NCBI GenBank assembly: GCA_910579415.1
Contig: CAJTUY010000008.1
Location: 36,604 to 56,561 of the forward strand
DNA: 19,958 nucleotides
Direction: 5' to 3'
Origin: an uncultured Clostridia bacterium
GTDB taxonomy: Bacteria > Bacillota > Clostridia > UBA1381
This document shows positions 1 to 5,753 of this stretch, one piece after another. The translations under genes and the position numbers were made by a program. The notes below the pieces were generated by a model. The model was not told where the DNA came from. It saw nothing but the letters and a program-made list of their open reading frames with translations, and made no database searches. Position 1 is the stretch's first letter. Every line of letters begins with the position of its first letter.

Positions 1-45
1 TTCAACTCTGACGGGTTGAAATAGTTGTTTTTCATGTTTAAACAT
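1..45 (-). CDS. Manganese catalase family protein, N-terminal 15 codons only
   Basis: A leftward gene enters the window edge. Reading the minus strand from the ATG at 45-43 gives MFKHEKQLFQPVRVE, which matches the start I know from non-heme Mn-catalases of the KatN/YdbD/CotJC type. These are di-manganese enzymes that break down hydrogen peroxide. The start is supported by a ribosome site AGGAG at 58-54, eight bases upstream. The catalytic part lies outside the window, so the call rests on 15 residues and the start context. Its divergent neighbour operon carries a peroxiredoxin, which fits an oxidative-stress role. Confidence 0.68.
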   Translation of the reverse strand, partial: MFKHEKQLFQPVRVE

Positions 46-227
46 ATATTACACTCCTATATTTGTTATTTATATCTATTTTGTGTGTTTTATGCTAAAA
101 TATACGGTCGCAGAAATATTGACACGAAAATGATTAAAAAATAATTTTGCATTTATAACCATGAAAAATGTTGATGCTTTATAAGAATTGCGGTTATTTT
201 TGATATATTTATCTGATTAGAAAATAC

Positions 228-264
228 AATCAAGTCATCAATCAAAATGATTGATGACTTGATT
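228..264. promoter_or_regulatory. Long perfect palindrome between divergent genes (operator or bidirectional hairpin)
   Basis: Bases 228-244 are the exact reverse complement of 248-264, giving a 17-bp stem around a 3-base AAA centre. The half-site core TGATTGAT occurs again at 267-274, just before a possible extended -10 (TGG TATGAT, 274-282) for the rightward gene. The right arm would cover that promoter's -35 region, which suits a repressor operator. Five T's at 263-267 leave a terminator or bidirectional hairpin possible instead. Confidence 0.55.
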
Positions 265-273
265 TTTGATTGA

Positions 274-282
274 TGGTATGAT
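274..282 (+). promoter_or_regulatory. Candidate extended -10 promoter for the hydrolase-peroxiredoxin operon
   Basis: TGG followed by TATGAT (277-282) looks like an extended -10 element. No good -35 box sits 17 bases upstream, where the palindrome arm lies; TTGATG at 251-256 is a poor alternative with a 20-base spacer. The 5' leader would be about 40 bases long. Confidence 0.35.
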
Positions 283-329
283 ATATTGACAGTAAAGAGA
301 TGTAACTATTTGATAGGAGAAATTTTGAA

Positions 330-1091
330 ATGAATAATTGGTTTACAATAGACAAAATTGACAGTGATACATACATCATCAGCGAATATCGTCATTGGGA
401 AGAAACACATTGCTATTTGTTAAACGGCACGGGACGCAGTTTGTTAATAGATACAGGGCTTGGAATATGCAATATTTTTGATGAAGTCCAAAAGCTCACA
501 GACAAGCCTGTTACGGCTGTTGCTACCCATATCCATTGGGACCATATCGGAGGGCATAAATATTTCCCCGATTTTTATGCACACATAGAAGAATTAAATT
601 GGTTAAACGGTGAGTTTCCTCTGACAATGGAAACAATCAGAGAAATGGTTGTTGACCGATGTGACTTGCCCGAAGGATATGATGTCAATACATATGAATT
701 TTTTCAAGGCACACCCACAAAGATATTAAAAGATAACGATATAATAGATATCGGCGGACGAAGTGTTCAAGTTTTACATACTCCCGGACATTCGCCGGGG
801 CATATGTGTTTTTGGGAAAAAGAGCGAGGTTATCTTTTTACAGGAGATTTAGTATATAAAGATACGTTATTCGCATACTACCCTTCTACCGACCCTATAC
901 TATATCTCAATTCCCTTGAAAGAATTGCAAAGCTTCCTGTAAAAGATGTATTTCCGGCTCATCATACATTGGATATTCAACCTGAAATTATAATCCGTAT
1001 GAGAGATGAATTCAGAAAATTACAAGCAGAGGGTAAGCTGCATCACGACAGCGGCACTTTTGATTACGGCGATTGGGCGTTGTGGATATAA
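330..1091 (+). CDS. MBL-fold metallo-hydrolase
   Basis: A 253-residue protein of the metallo-beta-lactamase superfamily, probably cytoplasmic since no signal peptide is seen. The zinc-binding signature HIHWDH is at residues 67-72. Further ligands are H154 in TPGHSPGH, D173 in the TGD motif and H211/H212 in PAHH. This is the layout of glyoxalase II-like and other MBL hydrolases, and nothing seen fixes the substrate. The start is set by AGGAG at 315-319, about ten bases before the ATG. A peroxiredoxin follows 36 bases downstream on the same strand, so the two are likely cotranscribed. With the divergent Mn-catalase start this suggests a detoxification role, which is inference. Confidence 0.9.
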   Translation: MNNWFTIDKIDSDTYIISEYRHWEETHCYLLNGTGRSLLIDTGLGICNIFDEVQKLTDKPVTAVATHIHWDHIGGHKYFPDFYAHIEELNWLNGEFPLTMETIREMVVDRCDLPEGYDVNTYEFFQGTPTKILKDNDIIDIGGRSVQVLHTPGHSPGHMCFWEKERGYLFTGDLVYKDTLFAYYPSTDPILYLNSLERIAKLPVKDVFPAHHTLDIQPEIIIRMRDEFRKLQAEGKLHHDSGTFDYGDWALWI

Positions 1092-1127
1092 GTAAAGTAA
1101 ATAAACGGAGTAGAAAGGAGAAAAATA

Positions 1128-1586
1128 ATGTTAGAACAAGGAACAAAGGCACCTGAAATTGTTTTAAACGACAAAGACGGGAACGAAGTAAAACTGAGTG
1201 ATTTTAATGGGCAAAGAGTGGTTGTGTATTTTTATCCGAGAGATAATACACCTGGCTGCACGCGTCAGGCATGTGCGTTCAGGGATGAATTTGAGGAATA
1301 CAAGGCTCTTGGAATACCCGTGATAGGAATAAGCAAGGACAGCGAGGCATCACATCAAAAATTTGCGACGAAAAATGAACTTCCGTTTATATTGCTTGCA
1401 GACCCCGAATTAAAAGCAATAAAGGATTATGACGTGTGGCAGGAAAAGAAAATGTATGGCAAAGTGTCTATGGGTGTTGTACGCACGACATATCTTATAG
1501 ATGATGAAGGCATAATCGAAAAGGTATGGAAAAAGGCAAAGCCTGACACCAATGCAAAAGGAATACTTGAATATATAAACAGTTAA
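1128..1586 (+). CDS. bcp: Thioredoxin-dependent thiol peroxidase (Bcp/PrxQ peroxiredoxin)
   Basis: A 152-residue peroxiredoxin of the Bcp (PrxQ) group, which reduces hydrogen peroxide and organic peroxides with electrons from thioredoxin. The active-site motif TPGCTRQAC holds the peroxidatic Cys44 and a resolving Cys49 five residues later, the spacing typical of the atypical two-cysteine Bcp subgroup. The YFYPRDNTPGC approach and the length are as expected for the full family. A ribosome site AAAGGAG at 1114-1120 supports the ATG at 1128. It is the second gene after the MBL hydrolase and is closed by the terminator at 1600-1629. Confidence 0.95.
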   Translation: MLEQGTKAPEIVLNDKDGNEVKLSDFNGQRVVVYFYPRDNTPGCTRQACAFRDEFEEYKALGIPVIGISKDSEASHQKFATKNELPFILLADPELKAIKDYDVWQEKKMYGKVSMGVVRTTYLIDDEGIIEKVWKKAKPDTNAKGILEYINS

Positions 1587-1599
1587 ATATGTGTTATAG

Positions 1600-1629
1600 A
1601 AAGGCAGTTTGAGAATGAACTGCCTTTTT
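1600..1629 (+). terminator. Rho-independent terminator after bcp
   Basis: GGCAGTT (1603-1609) pairs with AACTGCC (1618-1624) around an 8-base loop. The stem is extended by three A-T pairs and followed by TTTTT (1625-1629). It lies 14 bases after the bcp stop codon. Confidence 0.88.
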
Positions 1630-1639
1630 GTATAAAATA

Positions 1640-1668
1640 TTGACAATTCGGTACGAATATGATATATT
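1640..1668 (+). promoter_or_regulatory. Sigma-A promoter of the AbrB/HipA-like module with internal inverted repeat
   Basis: TTGACA at 1640-1645 and TATATT at 1663-1668 are separated by exactly 17 bases. The spacer contains ATTCG-GTA-CGAAT (1646-1658), an inverted repeat with 5-bp arms, well placed for the AbrB-like protein to repress its own operon. A GAGGTG ribosome site at 1676-1681 precedes the ATG at 1687. Confidence 0.72.
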
Positions 1669-1686
1669 TTATATAGAGGTGATATA

Positions 1687-2223
1687 ATGGAATACAGAAC
1701 AGGAAAAATCATAGTAAGCGCTGTCGGAGGAACGGCGGCAAAGGGAGCGAAAACATATAAGGTGTCCATTCCGTCCTTGTGGATAAAGGAAATGGGTATT
1801 GATGAAAAAAAGAGAAATATTGAGCTTATGTTTGACGGAAATGGCATATATATTACGGCTGAAAAGTCAATCGAAGAATTTGTATCACAAAAAAAGGCTA
1901 TGGGACATAATCTTAAAAAGCTGAACTTTTATGATGATAAAGAGCTTTGCAGTGTAATTTGTGGGGATTTTACAGATAAAACACTGAAAGTACAAAATCA
2001 CACTGATGATGTTGTTAAAACCGCTTTTGGAAATAATAAGCTGCCAAGTTGGGAGGAGTTTATGAATTTTTTAGAGGAACGGTGCATTCCTAAAGAGCGT
2101 AGTGGCATAAGAGAATATCTTGAAGCGATTGGTGTTGCGGAATATAATTCATTAGAAATTATAAAAAAGACTAAAGGAAAAATGGCGGAGGATAAGCAAT
2201 GGATAGAGATAGAAGAGATATAA
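1687..2223 (+). CDS. AbrB/SpoVT-type DNA-binding protein, probable antitoxin of a HipA-like kinase
   Basis: A 178-residue protein. Residues about 7-58 look like a swapped-hairpin AbrB/MazE/SpoVT DNA-binding domain (KTYKVSIPSLWIKEMGI, then a short strand pair ending GIYITAE). Residues about 118-174 form a second module with the pattern RCIPKERSGIREYLEAIGV, then Y, then EIIKKTKGKMAEDKQWI. I know this pattern from the segment preceding the kinase core in clostridial HipA-like proteins. The gene overlaps the kinase gene by 25 bases, so the two are translationally linked. I infer that it binds and inhibits the kinase and represses the operon; neither can be proved here. The palindrome in the promoter is a candidate binding site. 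Confidence 0.72.
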   Translation: MEYRTGKIIVSAVGGTAAKGAKTYKVSIPSLWIKEMGIDEKKRNIELMFDGNGIYITAEKSIEEFVSQKKAMGHNLKKLNFYDDKELCSVICGDFTDKTLKVQNHTDDVVKTAFGNNKLPSWEEFMNFLEERCIPKERSGIREYLEAIGVAEYNSLEIIKKTKGKMAEDKQWIEIEEI

Positions 2224-3032
2224 GACTTGTAACTGATGAGAAGATTGCTGAAACCTCATCAAAGGGAAATCAGGAAAAATGGTTTGAGGCTGAAACAAAT
2301 CAATGGTATAAGCTTGACCAATTCGGATATGAGGCATTGAGTGAAACTTTGATTTCAATACTTCTTGGAAAAAGTAATATTGGGAAAAACACTCCGTTCA
2401 CTTTTGTGCGTTATGAGCCTGTAAAAGTTGTAGTTCATAATCGGGAACGGACAGGATGTGTGAGTGATAATTTCCTAAAGGAGGGTCAATCTGTTATTAC
2501 AATAAATCACTTTTTGTCAAGGGTTCTTGGGTGTTCGCTAAAAGATAAATTGCTATCTCTTACGAGTGATAAAAAACGAATAGCTTACCTTGCCGAAGCT
2601 ACAAAGGATTTCACAGGACTTGATTGTTTCGGCGAGTATCTGACGTTATTGTTTGAAATTGATTCTTTATTCTTGAATGATGACAGACATCTAAACAATA
2701 TTGCTGTGATAAAAACGCGTGATAAATATGACTATTGTCCGATTTTCGATAACGGAGCAGGCTTGCTTTCGGATACGAGGCTTTCTCCAATGGATATAGA
2801 ACCGAAAGCATTGATTTCATCATTAAGAGCAAGGCCATTTAATATGAGCTTTACCCGTCAAATGAATACTGCAAGGTCGTTATATGGCAAACAGCTTGAA
2901 ATGCCTGTGCTGAAGCGTGAGGATATAATGGAATGTTTAATGCCTATTCTTGAATTTTATCCGAAAAGAGATAGGGCGATTATTACAGATAGGGTTATGG
3001 AGTGTATATTGCAAAGGCAGAAATTGTTATAG
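2199..3032 (+). CDS. Minimal HipA-like serine/threonine kinase, probable toxin
   Basis: A 277-residue protein with HipA-type kinase motifs. The catalytic loop is NDDRHLNN (160-167, catalytic D162, metal-binding N167) and the second metal motif is PIFDNG (D184). The likely nucleotide-anchoring lysine is K38 in WYKLD. A Ser/Gly segment (ETSSKGNQ, 18-25) stands where HipA kinases have their loop near ATP. It is much shorter than E. coli HipA (about 440 residues) and lacks the N-terminal subdomain, resembling HipT or CtkA in size. GGAGG at 2187-2191, seven bases before the ATG, supports the start inside the upstream gene. Likely role: phosphorylating a translation target, restrained by the partner. 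A chromosomal regulatory kinase without toxicity remains possible. Confidence 0.75.
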   Translation: MDRDRRDIRLVTDEKIAETSSKGNQEKWFEAETNQWYKLDQFGYEALSETLISILLGKSNIGKNTPFTFVRYEPVKVVVHNRERTGCVSDNFLKEGQSVITINHFLSRVLGCSLKDKLLSLTSDKKRIAYLAEATKDFTGLDCFGEYLTLLFEIDSLFLNDDRHLNNIAVIKTRDKYDYCPIFDNGAGLLSDTRLSPMDIEPKALISSLRARPFNMSFTRQMNTARSLYGKQLEMPVLKREDIMECLMPILEFYPKRDRAIITDRVMECILQRQKLL

Positions 3033-3036
3033 CAAA

Positions 3037-3084
3037 TGTCTAAAAAGATAGAAATATGGGACTCAGTCCGCCCGGCGGACTGAG
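3037..3084. repeat. Dispersed hairpin repeat, copy 1
   Basis: An 18-base conserved linker (3037-3054, TGTCTAAAAAGATAGAAA) is followed by a hairpin with arms CTCAGTCCGC (3062-3071) and GCGGACTGAG (3075-3084) around a 3-base loop. The same linker and a covarying hairpin recur at 3685-3732. This copy lies between convergent genes. Confidence 0.75.
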
Positions 3085-3103
3085 AGTAATAAACCAGTAA
3101 AAT

Positions 3104-3135
3104 AATACCACACATAGCTGACTATGCACGGTATT
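3104..3135 (-). terminator. Candidate terminator for the Hsp20 gene
   Basis: AATACC (3104-3109) pairs with GGTATT (3130-3135) and CATAG (3113-3117) with CTATG (3122-3126), with a 3x3 internal loop. It lies two bases beyond the Hsp20 stop codon. On the minus strand it is followed by the T-rich ATTATTTTAC. The stem is weak, so this is tentative. Confidence 0.42.
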
Positions 3136-3137
3136 TG

Positions 3138-3554
3138 TCAATCAATTTGAATATAATTATTATTTGGAAGCTGTTTTTCTTCCTTTTTCGGAACGGTTAA
3201 TTTCAGTGTACCGTTTTTAAAGCTTGCTTTGATTTCGTCCTGAGTTACAGACGTGCCCACATAAAAGCTTCTGATGCAAGAGCCGTAATGACGCTCACGA
3301 CGGATATATCTGCCATTATTATCCTTTTCATCAGTGCTGTATCCCGATGTGGCGCTGATTGTCAGATACCCGTCCTTAAGTTCAGCCTTGACATTCTCTT
3401 TTTCAACTCCGGGCATATCAACTGTAAGCTCGTAATTATTGTTGTTTTCTTTTACGTCAGTTTTCATTAAATCCGTATTATGATGATTAAATCCACTGAA
3501 CGGAAAGCCTCCGAAATCATCAAATAAATTTCCTCCGAAAATACTTGGTAGCAT
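3138..3554 (-). CDS. Hsp20/alpha-crystallin small heat-shock protein
   Basis: A 138-residue small heat-shock protein, an ATP-independent holdase that binds unfolding proteins in the cytoplasm as large oligomers. The alpha-crystallin domain covers about residues 31-125, with YELTVDMPGV near the start, LKDGYLTISA in the middle and the family's GTLKLTVPKK (G-x-L) at the end. The N-terminal arm is Phe/Gly rich (FGGNLFDDFGGFPFSGF), usual for bacterial members. A ribosome site (GAAGGA) precedes the ATG on the minus strand. I saw no CIRCE-type inverted repeat upstream. It is convergent with the kinase gene. Confidence 0.95.
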   Translation of the reverse strand: MLPSIFGGNLFDDFGGFPFSGFNHHNTDLMKTDVKENNNNYELTVDMPGVEKENVKAELKDGYLTISATSGYSTDEKDNNGRYIRRERHYGSCIRSFYVGTSVTQDEIKASFKNGTLKLTVPKKEEKQLPNNNYIQID

Positions 3555-3664
3555 AACTTATCAATCCTTCCATAAAATATTGGTTTATTATGTTTATATT
3601 TTATACAATGCTTTATGCCATTATGCACTGATGATGGTTATTCGTATAAATTGAATACATATAA

Positions 3665-3732
3665 TTGTCCACCGAGTGGACAAGTGTCTAAAAAGATAGA
3701 AAAATAAAACTCAGTCCACTGGGTGGACTGAG
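3665..3732. repeat. Dispersed hairpin repeat, copy 2 (two hairpins)
   Basis: The first hairpin is TTGTCCAC (3665-3672) with GTGGACAA (3676-3683), loop CGA. Then comes the same 18-base linker as in copy 1 (3685-3702), and then CTCAGTCCAC (3710-3719) with GTGGACTGAG (3723-3732), loop TGG. It lies upstream of two divergent genes, so it is not an ordinary terminator of either. Confidence 0.78.
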
Positions 3733-3814
3733 AGAATATAATTTAGTACCGTAATGTTATCTGTATAAATGAGCATAATAAATATAAAATTATGCCAGAT
3801 ATATGGAGGACAAA

Positions 3815-5121
3815 ATGAAAAAATCAGCGTGGACAGATAGTGTAGAAATACCGCAGTTTAAAAGTTTAGACGGCGACAAAAAAACAGATGTTTTAATTAT
3901 AGGCGGCGGCTTATGCGGCTTGCTGTGTGCGTATTACTTACAGCAGGCAGGAGTGGATTACATTCTTGTTGAGGGCGACAGAATAGCAAAGGGTATTACA
4001 AAAAACACTACCGCCAAAATAACGTTTCTGCATGGGCTTATATATGAAAACTGATTAAAAGTGCAGGAAAAGAAAAAGCGCAGATGTATCTTAACGCCAA
4101 CAAACTGGCGATGGAGGAATATGAAAAACTGTGCGGAGGCATTGACTGCGATTTTGAGAAAAAGAGCGCGTACACCTATTCTATAAACGACAGACAAAAA
4201 ACAGAGGACGAAGTGCGCGCGTTGAATTCTTTAGGTATCAACGCCGAATTTACGGATAATTTAGAGCTGCCGTTTAAAACTGCGGGTGCGGTTAAGGTTA
4301 ATAATCAGGCGCAGTTTAATCCGCTGAAGTTTATTGCGGAAATTTCAAAAGAGCTTAACATATATGAAAATACCTTTATCCGAGACATAACGCCTCACAT
4401 AGCTGTTGCGGACAACGGAAAAATACGCACAAACAAAATAATTGTCGCAACACATTTTCCGTTTATAAATAAGCATGGCAGCTATTTTCTGAAGTTGTAT
4501 CAGCACCGTTCGTATGTTGCAGCATTTGAAAATGCGCAGAAAATTGACGGAATGTATGTTGATGAAAATGATAAGGGAATGTCGTTTCGTTCATATAAAA
4601 ATCTGCTGTTTATAGGTGGAGGAGGACATAGGACGGGAAAAACGGGCGGCAACTGGAATGAAATACGCGATTTTGCAAAGAAATATTATCCGCAGACGAC
4701 GGAGAAATATTCGTGGGCAACACAGGACTGCATGAGTTTTGACAAAATCCCGTATATAGGACAATACTCAAAAAGAACGCCTGATATGTATGTTGCGACA
4801 GGGTTTAATAAATGGGGAATGACCTCGTCTATGGCAGCGGCTATGATATTGACAGACATGGTCTGCGGAAAGAAAAACGAATTTGCGGAGGTATTTTCTC
4901 CGCATAGAAGTATATTAAAACCACAGCTTGCGGTAAACGGCTTTGAAGCGACAGTTAATTTACTGACACCTACCGCAAAACGATGTCCGCATCTGGGCTG
5001 TGCTTTAAAATGGAATAAGGCAGAGCATACATGGGATTGCCCGTGTCACGGTTCACGTTTTGAAGAAAGCGGAAAGCTGATAGATAATCCTGCAACGGGC
5101 GGAGCAAATATGAGGAAATGA
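3815..5121 (+). pseudogene. FAD-dependent oxidoreductase with C-terminal Rieske domain, frameshifted
   Basis: Two reading frames together give one DAO-family oxidoreductase fused to a Rieske [2Fe-2S] domain, similar to Bacillus YhfW. The first frame holds the FAD dinucleotide motif VLIIGGGLCG and the family segment ITKNTTAKIT, and stops at 4052-4054. The second continues as LIKSAGKEKAQ and ends with the Rieske ligand motifs CPHLGC and CPCHGS. The expected GAA AAA CTG reads as GAAAACTG at 4046-4053, so one A is missing from a short A-run. GGAGG at 3805-3809 favours ATG 3815 over ATG 3803. Either a recent inactivation or a homopolymer sequencing error. Otherwise the two parts look intact, which favours a recent event. 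Confidence 0.85.
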
Positions 5122-5142
5122 TAAATAGCCGAAATATATACT

Positions 5143-5163
5143 TTTGTCCAACCGTTGGACAAA
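5143..5163. repeat. Hairpin related to the dispersed repeat family (partial copy)
   Basis: TTTGTCCAA (5143-5151) pairs with TTGGACAAA (5155-5163) around CCG. It shares the TTGTCC/GGACAA core of the hairpin at 3665-3683 and is followed by GTTAGAAA, a shortened form of the linker. The second hairpin is missing. It lies 22 bases after the broken oxidoreductase gene. Confidence 0.6.
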
Positions 5164-5305
5164 GTTAGAAAGTAAATATAATAGATTAAAATGTAACATC
5201 ATACAAATATAGTAAATAGTCAACTAACTATTGAATAGTAAGCTGATATTTATGGTTTGAGTCCATCTTGCACTACCACCTATCAACGATAAAGTTGATA
5301 CAATG

Positions 5306-5332
5306 AAAAAGGCTTGTTTTCAAGCCTTTTTT
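5306..5332 (+). terminator. Rho-independent terminator
   Basis: GGCTTG (5311-5316), loop TTTT, CAAGCC (5321-5326), with an A-run before and a T-run (5327-5332) after. It faces rightward, about 185 bases after the oxidoreductase frame. A small hairpin TATCAAC/GTTGATA (5281-5287, 5294-5300) lies just upstream. Confidence 0.82.
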
Positions 5333-5473
5333 GCGTTTTTAGAGAAAAATTTCAGCCTACTTTTGGTGAATTTTTGAGTAGGCTAAGTTGTTCTGGACCC
5401 CCTTGGCTATAATCGGTTAAAAGTATAGCAATTTCGTCCCTCCTTAAAGCAAAAACAAACGATTAAAAGTATA
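5333..5473. other. Gene-free stretch beside the IS remnant, with short repeats
   Basis: No gene is visible. A 7-bp inverted repeat AGCCTAC/GTAGGCT (5354-5360, 5378-5384) encloses a 17-base loop. A 15-base direct repeat CG(G/A)TTAAAAGTATAG occurs at 5414-5428 and 5460-5474; the second copy overlaps the first base of the IS end. It looks like accumulated mobile-element debris. Confidence 0.5.
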
Positions 5474-5753
5474 GGTTCTATGTCAATAGTTGTGGTGAAG
5501 AAAGTGAATGGAAAAATCACCAATAAATGAAAGTATATCAGCGACCTTGTTTAGCAAGGTCGTTTTTGTAGCTGAACATATGCAGGATACGATTGCGAAA
5601 CCGTTCAATATTGCGGTATCCGTAAGCATTGCGTTTGAGTACCTTGATTTTGTTGTTGCAGCCCTCGGTAAAACCGTTTGAATACGGTACGTCAAAGGAA
5701 TTTAGCCTGATATTTTTGATAAATCTATACCATATCTTGTTGTTTCCTTTAGG
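5474..5753 (-). mobile_element. 3' remnant of an ISL3-family insertion sequence
   Basis: The end of the element begins with GGTTCTATGTCAATAGTTGT (5474-5493), like the terminal inverted repeats of ISL3-type elements. It is followed inward by the C-terminal part of the transposase on the minus strand. No matching opposite end is found in the window, so the 5' two thirds or more are deleted. The inner edge coincides with the stop codon of the sensor kinase gene. A hairpin CGACCTTG/CAAGGTCG (5542-5549, 5555-5562) followed by TTTTT is a rightward terminator-like structure inside it. Confidence 0.75.
5538..5753 (-). pseudogene. ISL3-family transposase, C-terminal fragment
   Basis: The minus-strand frame from 5753 down to the TGA at 5540-5538 gives 71 codons containing NSFDVPYSNGFTEGC, then NNKIKVLKRNAYGYRN and ERFRNRILHMF. 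This is the conserved C-terminus of the DDE transposases of the ISL3 (IS204/IS1001/IS1096/IS1165) family and includes the last catalytic Glu in the FTEG motif. The N-terminal zinc finger, HTH and first catalytic Asp residues are absent and there is no start codon. It is in frame with, and separated only by the TGA from, the sensor kinase gene to its right. Confidence 0.82.

Noticed and set aside
5250..5280. GGTTTGAGTCC resembling a tRNA T-arm, followed by CTACCACC
   Set aside because: The usual C56 is changed, no matching acceptor, anticodon or D-arm is found upstream, and the stem is only four base pairs.
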